In this document: in pieces, positions 1 to 5,665 of the stretch
Position numbering within the stretch: position 1 is the stretch's first letter
Layout of the letters: every line of letters starts with the position of its first letter
Assembly: GCF_042433515.1 (NCBI RefSeq)
Contig: NZ_JBHLVH010000008.1
Span: 1 to 6,888 of the forward strand
Reading direction: 5' to 3'
DNA from: Kytococcus schroeteri
Lineage (GTDB): Bacteria; Actinomycetota; Actinomycetes; Actinomycetales; Dermatophilaceae
DNA length: 6,888 nucleotides
Made by a program: the position numbers and the translations under genes
Notes under the pieces: generated by a model
What the model saw: only the letters and a program-made list of their open reading frames with translations
Database searches by the model: none
What the model was told of the DNA's origin: nothing

Positions 1-177
1 GGAAGGGGTCCATCACCGCGGCCGCGCACGGGAGCTCTTCGGCGGTTGCGGTCTTGAAGCCGGTGAACCCGTCCATCGCGACCACCTCCACGGCGTCACG
101 CCACGCCTGTGGCCGCTCGGCGAGCCAGGTCTTGAACGCGGCCTTGGACCGGCCTTCGACCATGTCCAGCAACCGGA
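1..177 (-). pseudogene. ISL3-family transposase, internal fragment (left copy)
   Basis: Read on the minus strand, this stretch encodes an internal block of an ISL3 transposase, running from LLDMVEGRSK through the motif VAMDGFTGFKT to VMDPF at the window edge. It aligns without gaps to residues about 215-271 of the complete ISL3 transposase in this window: roughly 80% of bases and 48 of 57 residues match by hand count. It is therefore a different, related element and not a second copy of the same one. It contains the second catalytic Asp of the DDE triad (in AMDGF). The part that would encode the N-terminal zinc-binding region is absent, because similarity stops near 177 and IS3-type sequence begins near 235. 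The gene may continue to the left outside the window. Positions 178-234 keep the reading frame open on the minus strand but match nothing I recognise. Confidence 0.85.
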
Positions 178-234
178 GGCGGTCCTGCTCGCCTTCGAGC
201 CGGTAGCGGTTGGTGGTGAGGCGTTCCAGTTCCC

Positions 235-544
235 CGGAGGCTGCAGCACGCACTCAACCGCCACGCGATGGTCGGTTCGATGGGCCGGGTCGGTGCCGCC
301 GGGGACAACGCTGCCAGGGAGAGCTTCTTCGGCCTGCTGCAGGACAACGTCCTGAACCGACGGCAGTGGGCCACGCGCGAGGAGTTGCGGATCGCGATCG
401 TGACCTGGATCGAGCGGACCTACCATCGCCGCCGACGGCAGCAGAGACTCGGCACGTTGACCCCCATCGAGGAGGAGACGATGCTGAGCCCAGCAGTCAC
501 TCAGGCTGCCAAACAACTGTCACCTATCCGTGCAGCAGACCCCA
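235..544 (+). mobile_element. IS3-family element, 5'-truncated, with its right end
   Basis: This is the 3' remnant of an IS3-family insertion sequence. The left part of the element, with orfA and most of orfB, is missing. It joins unrelated ISL3-type sequence at about 220-235. The right end is placed at 544 for two reasons: csoR coding sequence resumes immediately after it, and the last bases read inward from the other strand as TGGGGTCTGCTGCACGG, beginning with the TG typical of IS3-family ends. With the left end gone, neither the matching inverted repeat nor a target duplication can be checked, so the exact boundary is uncertain by a few bases. Confidence 0.7.
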
Positions 545-552
545 GTGCTTGA
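235..552 (+). pseudogene. IS3-family transposase (OrfB), C-terminal fragment
   Basis: This encodes the C-terminal end of an IS3-type integrase-core transposase. The reading frame runs through RRLQHALNRHAMVGSMGRVG, then DNAARESFF, which holds the final Glu of the DDE triad, then the family's usual tail WIERTYHRRRRQQRLGTLTP. The two catalytic Asp residues and the OrfA helix-turn-helix part are missing, so it cannot be active. The in-frame ATG at 268 is internal to the family protein and is not a real start. In this frame the TGA at 550-552 lies a few bases beyond the inferred IS end, so the last residues come from the disrupted csoR sequence. Confidence 0.85.
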
Positions 553-684
553 GGTGGTCATCGACGAGTCCGACGGCGACTGCATTCAGGGCCGAGGTGA
601 TCGCGCTGATTTGGGTGGGGATGTCGATGCAGTAGGTGTCTTCGTCGATCATCCGGTGGATGCCGCGGGCGTGGTGGTCGTCAT
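545..684 (-). pseudogene. csoR: Copper-sensing repressor CsoR, broken at both ends
   Basis: Read leftward, the sequence gives ARGIHRMIDEDTYCIDIPTQ, then ISAITSALNAVAVGLVDDHL and KH. This is the core of a CsoR-family copper repressor: helix 1 end, the Cys of TYCID (Cys36 in the M. tuberculosis protein) and the His of DDHL (His61). The third copper ligand, the Cys after HLxH (Cys65), is lost. Its codon begins TG but continues into the IS3 end, giving Trp and then a stop (TAG) at 524-526. At the other end the ATG at 684, 17 bp after the copB stop, is followed by only a few codons before the frame breaks. The part encoding the RLxRIEGQ DNA-binding region is absent, suggesting a small deletion plus a frame change. 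Its place directly after copB suggests it was the last gene of the copper operon. It should be non-functional. Confidence 0.85.
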
Positions 685-701
685 GATCTGTCTCTCACGT
701 T

Positions 702-2858
702 TCAGGAGCGGTCGAGGATGCGGTTGGTGCTGGATTCGGGTGTGAGGTCGAGGCGACGCAGCAGTTGCGCGTTGAGGGCCACCACGACGGTGGAAGCCGA
801 CATGAGGATCGCCCCGACGCTCATCGGCAGCACGAATCCGATCGGTGCGAGAATTCCCGCCGCGAGAGGCACAGAGATGAGGTTATAGCCAGCGGCCCAC
901 CACAGGTTCTGCTTCATCTTCCGGTAGCTCGCACGCGACAGCTCGAAGACCGACAGCACCGAGCGTGGGTCCGAGCTCGCGAGGATGACCCCTGCCGAGC
1001 CGATTGCGACATCGGTGCCGGCGCCGATGGCGATGCCCACATCGGCCTGTGCAAGGGCCGGAGCGTCGTTCACGCCGTCGCCGACCATCGCGACCTTGCG
1101 CCCCTCGCCCTGCAACTCGGCGACCTTGGCAGCCTTGTCCTCAGGGCGTACGCCGGCGAACACACGGTCGATGCCGAGATCCTTTGCGACAGTGTCAGCG
1201 ACTGCTTGGGCGTCTCCAGTGATCATGACGACCTGCGCGCCCTGAGCGTGGAGGGCATCGACCGCGTCACGAGACTCAGGCCGGACCTCATCGGCCAGGC
1301 GTAGTGCACCGATGACCGTGCCGTCGGCGAGAACATGGAGGATGATTGCCCCTTCCTCTCGCCACTGGTCAGCTATCGGCAGTTCGCTGGCCGAGTGCTG
1401 CTGGAGCAGATAGGGGCCGCCGACCTCGACGACCGTCCCGTCGATGGTGGCCTTCACGCCGACCGCCGGAGAAGACGAGAAGTCCGAGGCCTTGGGCACC
1501 TGGACTTCTCGGGTGCTGGCGGCTCCGGTGATCGCTCGGGCCAGGGGGTGTTCGCTGTCGGCCTCGGCGGCCGCGGCCAGGGCGAGCACCCGCTGTTCGT
1601 CGTGATCGTTCGCGGTGCCGATGGCGGTGACGGTGGGCTCGCCCTTGGTGAGAGTGCCGGTCTTGTCGAAGAGCACGGCGTCGACGGTGCGCATGGACTC
1701 CAGCGCGAGCCGGTCCTTGATGAGCACGCCGCCGCGGGCGGCGCGCTCGGTCGCGATCGAGACCACCAGCGGGATCGCGAGGCCCAGGGCGTGGGGGCAG
1801 GCGATGACGAGCACGGTGATGGTGCGGACCACCGCGTCGTCGGGAAGACCAATGAGGGACCATACGAGCGCGGTGATGACGGCCGCGCCGAGGGCGAACC
1901 AAAAAAGCCAGGCCGCGGCGGTGTCGGCGATGCGCTGGGCGCGGGAAGAGGAGGCCTGGGCGTCGGAGACAAGTTTCTGGATGCCGGCCAGGGCGGTGTC
2001 CTCGCCGGTGGCGGTGACCTCGACCCGCAGCCCGGAGTCGGTGGCGATGGTGCCGGCGACGACCTGCTCGCCCGTCTCTCGGCGCACGGTCTTGGATTCC
2101 CCGGTGACCATCGACTCATCCATGCTGGCGCTGCCATCGACGATGCGTCCGTCCGCGGGCACCGAGGCGCCGGGCCGGACCACCACCACATCGCCGACAG
2201 CGAGGTCTGCGGGGGCGACTCGCACGATGTTCTCGCCGTCGACCTTCTCGGCCTCATCGGGCAGCAGGGCGGCCAGGGAGTCCAGGGCGGAGGTGGTCTG
2301 GGCCAGGGAACGCATCTCGATCCAGTGGCCCAGCAGCATGATGACCACCAGCAGAGCCAGCTCCCACCAGAAGTTGAGCTCGTCGCTGAGCAGGTGCAGG
2401 CTCGCGCCCCAGGAGGCGATGAAGGCGACCGTGATCGCCAGCGCGATCAGCAACATCATGCCGGGCTTGCGGGATCGGATCTCGCCCAGTCCACCGGTGA
2501 GGAAGGGCCGGCCGCCCCACACGTACATGATCGTGCCCAGGGTCGGGGAGACCCAGCGCACCCAATCGGCGTTCGGGAGGGGGTAGCCGATGAGGTGGGC
2601 GAACATGTCGTTGAAGCCCACGACCGGGATCGCGATGACGAGCATTATCCAGAACAGCCGCCGGAACTGGCCGACATGATCACCATGCCCGCCATGGCCA
2701 CTATGACCTGCGTGGTCGTGGCCGCCGTGATCCTCATGGTCGGCTTGGTCGTGGCCGCCATGAGACTGGTGTGCCGAGTGGTCGCCGTGCGAGTGGTGGC
2801 CGGCGTGCTCGTGCGCTTCAGCCTCGGCGGCCCCGTGGTGGGTCTGCTGGTCGTTCAC
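702..2858 (-). CDS. copB: Copper-exporting P1B-type ATPase, CopB-like
   Basis: This is a complete 718-residue heavy-metal P-type ATPase that uses ATP to export copper, possibly silver, from the cytoplasm. Residues 7-61 form a His/Gly/Asp-rich tail with no CxxC metal-binding domain. Membrane segments lie at about 66-85, 100-115, 134-150, 163-180, 315-335, 343-365, 650-670 and 677-697. The actuator motif TGES is at 252-255, the phosphorylated Asp at 398 in DKTGTLT, the HP motif at 437-438 and GDGVND at 593-598. The membrane metal-site motif is CPH (354-356), with YN in segment 7 and MSAST in segment 8. This is the signature of the P1B-3 (CopB) subgroup and not the CPC type (CopA). The start is GTG, 35 bp after ydhK, with a weak GGACAG ribosome site, so it is probably cotranscribed with copZ and ydhK. 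All catalytic motifs are intact. Metal preference is inferred from the motif class and the neighbours. Confidence 0.95.
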   Translation of the reverse strand: MNDQQTHHGAAEAEAHEHAGHHSHGDHSAHQSHGGHDQADHEDHGGHDHAGHSGHGGHGDHVGQFRRLFWIMLVIAIPVVGFNDMFAHLIGYPLPNADWVRWVSPTLGTIMYVWGGRPFLTGGLGEIRSRKPGMMLLIALAITVAFIASWGASLHLLSDELNFWWELALLVVIMLLGHWIEMRSLAQTTSALDSLAALLPDEAEKVDGENIVRVAPADLAVGDVVVVRPGASVPADGRIVDGSASMDESMVTGESKTVRRETGEQVVAGTIATDSGLRVEVTATGEDTALAGIQKLVSDAQASSSRAQRIADTAAAWLFWFALGAAVITALVWSLIGLPDDAVVRTITVLVIACPHALGLAIPLVVSIATERAARGGVLIKDRLALESMRTVDAVLFDKTGTLTKGEPTVTAIGTANDHDEQRVLALAAAAEADSEHPLARAITGAASTREVQVPKASDFSSSPAVGVKATIDGTVVEVGGPYLLQQHSASELPIADQWREEGAIILHVLADGTVIGALRLADEVRPESRDAVDALHAQGAQVVMITGDAQAVADTVAKDLGIDRVFAGVRPEDKAAKVAELQGEGRKVAMVGDGVNDAPALAQADVGIAIGAGTDVAIGSAGVILASSDPRSVLSVFELSRASYRKMKQNLWWAAGYNLISVPLAAGILAPIGFVLPMSVGAILMSASTVVVALNAQLLRRLDLTPESSTNRILDRS

Positions 2859-2893
2859 GCTCTGTCCGTTCCTTCATGCCCGGTTCGTGTCAG

Positions 2894-3472
2894 TCAGGAA
2901 GCGGGCTGGATCTCGCTGTCGACGACCCACTTGTGGTTGGTCATCTTCATCCCGTCGGCCTCGTAGTCGACGACATAGACGGTTTCATCAGTCGAGGACG
3001 CGATCGTCGCCGTCGCGCCGTCCATGCCCTCCATGTGGTCGGCGGTCACCGTCGCCTCGGTGCCGTCGTCGAGACGGGCGTCACCGGCGCCGTCGAGCTC
3101 TTCCTGGACGACCCACTTGTGATCGGTCACGGGATCTCCGCCGTCGACCGGGGTGTAGTCGATCGCGTAGGTGTAGGTGTCGTAGGCGCCGACGATGGTG
3201 GCTCTGGCACCGTTCATGCCCTCCATGTGGTCGGCCGTCAGAGTGACTTCAGTGCCGACCGGGTATTCGGGGTCGGTGGCCTCTTTCATGCCCTCGGGGA
3301 CCGGGCCGCCGTCGGCGGGATGCTCCATGCCGTCGTGGCCCCCATGCCCGCCTTGTGCGTCCTCGCTCTGCGATGGAGTTCCTGCCTCGTTGTTCGCGGT
3401 GGAGCAGCCTGCCAGGGCGAGGCTTCCGCCGAGGATGCCGGCGGCGACGAGGATGCTGATGCGTCTGCTCAT
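2894..3472 (-). CDS. ydhK: YdhK-family lipoprotein with two DUF1541 repeats
   Basis: This is a complete 192-residue secreted lipoprotein. Residues 1-22 form a signal peptide ending in the lipobox LAGC, with the lipidated Cys at 23, so the protein should sit on the outer face of the membrane. A His/Gly/Met-rich linker (about 41-62) follows, of a kind that can bind copper. Two DUF1541 repeats lie at about 69-126 and 133-188. Each carries TADHMEGM followed by GA and later HKWVV (TADHMEGMNGA at 79-89, TADHMEGMDGA at 143-153). DUF1541 proteins recur next to copper exporters in Gram-positive bacteria, but their exact role is not established. A copper-binding or delivery role at the cell surface is inferred from context. 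The ATG at 3472 is supported by AAAGGAG nine bases upstream. It lies between copZ and copB in the same direction. Confidence 0.9.
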   Translation of the reverse strand: MSRRISILVAAGILGGSLALAGCSTANNEAGTPSQSEDAQGGHGGHDGMEHPADGGPVPEGMKEATDPEYPVGTEVTLTADHMEGMNGARATIVGAYDTYTYAIDYTPVDGGDPVTDHKWVVQEELDGAGDARLDDGTEATVTADHMEGMDGATATIASSTDETVYVVDYEADGMKMTNHKWVVDSEIQPAS

Positions 3473-3481
3473 CTCAATACT

Positions 3482-3488
3482 CTCCTTT
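3482..3488 (-). promoter_or_regulatory. Ribosome binding site of ydhK
   Basis: AAAGGAG on the minus strand, nine bases before the ATG at 3472. It is the strongest ribosome site in the copper operon, and it lies downstream of a hairpin that may reduce transcription from copZ. Confidence 0.75.
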
Positions 3489-3528
3489 CGGTGTGAACCG
3501 ACCGGCTCTGGTGCGCCGGGTACGGGGT

Positions 3529-3562
3529 GGTTCCGCGCCTCCCGGTCGAGAGGCGCGGAACC
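3529..3562 (-). terminator. Strong hairpin between copZ and ydhK (terminator or attenuator)
   Basis: A perfect 13-bp stem (GGTTCCGCGCCTC at 3529-3541 pairing with 3550-3562) encloses an 8-base loop. It starts 14 bases after the copZ stop codon. No T-rich tail follows on the minus strand, so it is not a classical intrinsic terminator, although many actinobacterial terminators lack the tail. It could partly end transcription or protect the 3' end of a short copZ message, making copZ more abundant than ydhK and copB. That effect is inferred. Confidence 0.6.
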
Positions 3563-3576
3563 ATGTCCACGGGCGG

Positions 3577-3726
3577 TCAGGCCGCGTTGGCGTAGCGGTC
3601 GGGGCGGGCGCTGACCTCGATGCCGGTCTCGCCGGCGATCCCGGAGACCTCGGAGCGGATCGCGCTCTCGCAGTGCCCGCAGGTCACGCCGGTCACCCGG
3701 TACTCGGTCGTGGTCGTCGCGCTCAT
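3577..3726 (-). CDS. copZ: Copper chaperone CopZ, shortened HMA domain
   Basis: This is a 49-residue protein with the start of a heavy-metal-associated domain: EYRVTGVTCGHCESAI, with the copper-binding pair Cys16 and Cys19. Family members are about 65-72 residues with a beta-alpha-beta-beta-alpha-beta fold. Here the sequence ends at VSARPDRYANAA, so only about the first beta-alpha-beta is present. The missing middle and last strands cannot be found in another frame downstream, so an internal deletion is more likely than a simple frameshift. CopZ normally carries Cu(I) in the cytoplasm and hands it to exporters and CsoR; whether this short form folds is doubtful. The ATG at 3726 was chosen because the in-frame ATG at 3789 lies upstream of the inferred transcription start and operator. 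AAGGGCG at 3735-3741 is a plausible ribosome site. It is the first gene of the operon. Confidence 0.75.
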   Translation of the reverse strand: MSATTTTEYRVTGVTCGHCESAIRSEVSGIAGETGIEVSARPDRYANAA

Positions 3727-3760
3727 AATCCGAACGCCCTTGTTTGTGTACGAGATCTTC

Positions 3761-3789
3761 AGGCTATACCCCATGGGGGTATGGGTCAA
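3761..3789 (-). promoter_or_regulatory. Promoter of the copper operon
   Basis: On the minus strand, TTGACC (3784-3789) is a good -35 box. It is followed by exactly 17 bases and then TAGCCT (3761-3766), a TAnnnT-type -10 box. Transcription would begin near 3754 and run into copZ, about 28 bases ahead of its ATG. The spacer is filled by the CsoR-type palindrome, so a bound repressor would cover the RNA polymerase site. Confidence 0.7.
3766..3782. promoter_or_regulatory. CsoR-type copper operator
   Basis: A perfect palindrome, ATACCCC-ATG-GGGGTAT, has 7-bp arms and a 3-base centre. CsoR-family repressors bind G/C-tract palindromes of the TACCC...GGGTA kind and release DNA when they bind Cu(I). 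The position between the -35 and -10 boxes of the copZ promoter fits direct repression. The only csoR gene seen in the window is destroyed, so this site must be served by a repressor encoded elsewhere, or be idle. Confidence 0.75.
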
Positions 3790-4007
3790 CGGGTAGATGC
3801 GTCCTCGGGGGTCTCCTGGGCCTGCCCGGCGGGGCGGACGTGACGCAGTCGGGTTGCGGCGATGAGTGCCGCCATGGCGGCGATAACGGCCGGGACGATC
3901 GCGCCGTGTTCAGTCCGCCGGTGAACGCTGCCTGCCGCGCCGACCAGCTGCTCGCCGAGTGCTCCTTGCAGCTCGCCTGCGGAGACGAGTGCGCCGTCGA
4001 CGCTCAT
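3786..4007 (-). CDS. Uncertain small ORF, possible membrane-protein tail
   Basis: A 73-codon minus-strand frame contains one hydrophobic stretch (AIVPAVIAAMAALIAATRL, about residues 36-54) and a charged, Pro-rich tail ending in the -35 box of the copZ promoter. Its third codon positions are moderately GC-rich and the tail resembles the C-terminal end of a multi-spanning transporter, so it may be a remnant of a permease. I do not recognise a family. No clear ribosome site precedes the ATG at 4007, and an in-frame TGA lies just upstream. The opposite strand is also open here and leads into the DUF6153-like fragment, so only one of the two readings can be right. It may be chance. Confidence 0.25.
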   Translation of the reverse strand: MSVDGALVSAGELQGALGEQLVGAAGSVHRRTEHGAIVPAVIAAMAALIAATRLRHVRPAGQAQETPEDASTR

Positions 4008-4019
4008 GACTCAGTGGGC

Positions 4020-4256
4020 GCCCATGAGCGGAGCGGTACCCCTGATGATCCCGACGGTGCGTGCACAGAGTGCGGCACTGGCGACCATCTGGGCACGGCG
4101 ATGGCGTGCGTGCTCGCGCTGCTGATCATCCTCATGGTTCTGGCGCCACCACGGCTGCTGCCCGGATGGATGCACGTACCCTTCAGATCTATCCTGCGCG
4201 TCACTCAAGCGACCCTCGACACAAAAGAAAACGGCTCATCCGATCTGAGGGTGTAG
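4020..4256 (+). pseudogene. DUF6153-like membrane protein, C-terminal part cut by ISL3 element
   Basis: The plus-strand frame gives ACTECGTGDHLGTAM, then the hydrophobic segment ACVLALLIILMVLAPPRLL and a short tail. This layout, a Cys/His/Asp-rich linker followed by AMxCxLALL and a membrane helix ending in PRLL, resembles DUF6153 proteins. These are small actinobacterial membrane proteins often found near DUF305 genes in copper clusters; their function is unknown. The frame stays open upstream to 3744 but shows no credible N-terminal membrane helix or start there, so the beginning is unclear or damaged. Downstream it runs into the ISL3 inverted repeat and stops at the TAG at 4254-4256, inside the IS. 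Family assignment is from pattern memory and is moderate. Confidence 0.5.
4233..4256 (+). repeat. Left terminal inverted repeat of the ISL3 element
   Basis: This end lies beyond the 3' end of the transposase gene. The TGA stop of the transposase (4236-4238) and its last five codons (HPQIG) are inside the repeat, so this end is fixed by coding as well as by transposition. Confidence 0.9.
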
Positions 4257-5594
4257 TCGTGGTCTGAAGCCGCCGGCTTCGAGGAGGGATCGGGCGACGT
4301 AGTGGGTCAGGTTGCGGAAGCCGAGGGCGGACCCTCGGAGGTGCTCGAGGCGGCCGTTGATCGCCTCGGTCGGGCCGTTGCTCGTGCCCGGCAGGTCGAA
4401 GAATGCGAGTACGTCTTCGGCCCGCTTGGTCAGCGTCCGCCCGAGCGTGACGAGCTCGCTCAGGGCGGTGGGAACGCCACGGGTCACCGAGTCGATCACG
4501 GCGGTCATCAGTGCCCGGCCTTCGCGCCGGTCTGGGTGGCGGTAGGCGGCGATCATGCGTTGGTAGATGCCCCAGGTCGCCTCGACCTCGACGTGCTCCT
4601 CGTCGGCGAACAGGGACTCGATCCTGCGGGCCTGCTTGTCGGTGAACAGGTTGGCGCCAGTGTGCAGGGTCCGCCGCGCGCAGTAGAGCGGATCGCCGGC
4701 CCGGCCGCGGTGGCCGTGGAGATCTTGCTGGACCCGTCGGCGACAACGGTCCAGGGCGTCACCAGCGAGCCGGACCACGTGGAAGGGATCCATCACCGCG
4801 ACCGCGTCGGGGAGCTCCTCGGCCGCAGCAGTCTTGAACCCGGTGAACCCGTCCATCGCCACCACCTCCACCCTGTCGCGCCATGCCTGGGTGCGGGCAG
4901 CGAGCCAGGTCTTGAAAGTGCTCTTCGATCGCCCCTGGACCATGTCGAGCAGGCGTGCTGGACCCGTCCCGTCGCGGATCGGGGTCAGATCGATGACGAC
5001 GGTGACGTACTTCTCGCCGCTTCGGGTATGGCGCCAGACGTGCTCGTCCACTCCGACCACGGTGACGCCGTCAAACCGGGTGGGGTCATCTATCAGGACC
5101 CGTCGGCCCTCGGCCAGGACCGCGTCATTGGCGGTGTCCCAGGCCACTCCCAGAGCCTCGGCCAACCTGGCGACAGTCAGGTGCTGGGTCACCAGGGCAA
5201 CCAGCGCCCAGCGCACCGCTGCCCGTGAGAGCTTCGCCCGTGGCTCGGCTGCGCCCGTGGTGTCCTGGCGCCACACCCGCCGGCACGCCTGACAGCCGAA
5301 GCGACGCACCCGGATCAGCAGCGTGGTGGGCCGCCACCCGAACGGCTCATGCGCCAGCTGACGGGTCACCGTGCCCCGCGCGGCGCCCTCGGCCCCGCAG
5401 TGCCGGCAGAACGCGTCGTCATCGCCCGCGACCACCCGGCATTCCAGCACCGCCCGGTCAGACTCCACGCGCTGGCCAACCGCAACGAGACCAAGCTCGT
5501 CCAGGCGGGCGAAGGTCGTCAGATCAGGGGCATCAAAGGTAAGTTCACGCACGTCGAGGTCTTCTGGTCGGGTCGGTGTAGGAACCCCCATCAT
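4236..5594 (-). CDS. ISL3-family transposase, full length
   Basis: This is a 452-residue DDE transposase that cuts and joins the ends of its own element. The N-terminal zinc-binding region has two Cys pairs, Cys63/Cys66 (CRHC) and Cys101/Cys104 (CQAC). A helix-turn-helix region follows around 125-160 (LTVARLAEALGVAWDTANDA). The catalytic core has Asp183 (GVDEHVWRH), Asp248 (VAMDGFTGFK) and Glu410 (NGPTEAINGRLE). The DPFHVVRLAGDALD block at 269-282 is typical of the family. Two tandem ATG codons begin at 5594 and 5591, and GAGG lies seven bases before the first. No frameshift or missing catalytic residue was seen, so it is probably active and able to act on related ends, including defective ones in this window. 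Confidence 0.95.
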   Translation of the reverse strand: MMGVPTPTRPEDLDVRELTFDAPDLTTFARLDELGLVAVGQRVESDRAVLECRVVAGDDDAFCRHCGAEGAARGTVTRQLAHEPFGWRPTTLLIRVRRFGCQACRRVWRQDTTGAAEPRAKLSRAAVRWALVALVTQHLTVARLAEALGVAWDTANDAVLAEGRRVLIDDPTRFDGVTVVGVDEHVWRHTRSGEKYVTVVIDLTPIRDGTGPARLLDMVQGRSKSTFKTWLAARTQAWRDRVEVVAMDGFTGFKTAAAEELPDAVAVMDPFHVVRLAGDALDRCRRRVQQDLHGHRGRAGDPLYCARRTLHTGANLFTDKQARRIESLFADEEHVEVEATWGIYQRMIAAYRHPDRREGRALMTAVIDSVTRGVPTALSELVTLGRTLTKRAEDVLAFFDLPGTSNGPTEAINGRLEHLRGSALGFRNLTHYVARSLLEAGGFRPRLHPQIG

Positions 5595-5638
5595 CAGGGG
5601 ACCTCGACCCCTACCTCGACCCGGTCACATCACCACTG

Positions 5639-5662
5639 CTACACCCTCAGATCGGAAGAGCC
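5639..5662 (-). repeat. Right terminal inverted repeat of the ISL3 element
   Basis: This end lies upstream of the transposase gene and matches the left end at 23 of 24 positions. It ends three bases before the first ATG of the DUF305 remnant. Outside the formal ends, three more bases (AAC) also match in inverted orientation, which may be chance or a slightly longer repeat. Confidence 0.9.
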
Positions 5663-5665
5663 GTT

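Larger units (their letters stand above)
4233..5662 (-). mobile_element. Complete ISL3-family insertion sequence, 1430 bp
   Basis: Two 24-base ends match in inverted orientation at 23 of 24 positions (4233-4256 and 5639-5662); one reads GGCTCATCCGATCTGAGGG and the other GGCTCTTCCGATCTGAGGG. They enclose one full-length transposase gene. Size, end sequence starting with GG and a single ORF all fit ISL3. ISL3 elements normally duplicate 8 bp of target. Here the flanks are AAGAAAAC on the left and GTTATGAT on the right, so no duplication is present. The flanking genes (DUF6153-like and DUF305) are different genes and both are truncated, so sequence between them has been lost. Confidence 0.9.

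Noticed and set aside
13..516. Minus-strand 167-codon frame over the left IS debris
   Set aside because: It is out of frame with the ISL3 fragment and antisense to the IS3 fragment; the protein is low-complexity and Arg/Pro/Ser-rich.
1335..2966. Long plus-strand open frame opposite copB
   Set aside because: It is Gly/Asp/Arg-rich with no family features and mirrors the well-supported ATPase on the other strand; long antisense frames are common in high-GC coding DNA.
3727..3789. Longer copZ start at 3789
   Set aside because: It would place the first 20 or so codons across the promoter and operator; the ATG at 3726 has a ribosome site and fits the family N-terminus.
4302..5228. Long plus-strand frame opposite the ISL3 transposase
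   Set aside because: It is the antisense of a clear DDE transposase with all catalytic residues; no ribosome site or known domain.
5601..5622. Direct repeat ACCTCGACCC (two copies, 12-base period) upstream of the ISL3 transposase
   Set aside because: It is too short and too GC-rich to distinguish from chance; it could be a transposase binding site, but nothing else supports this.
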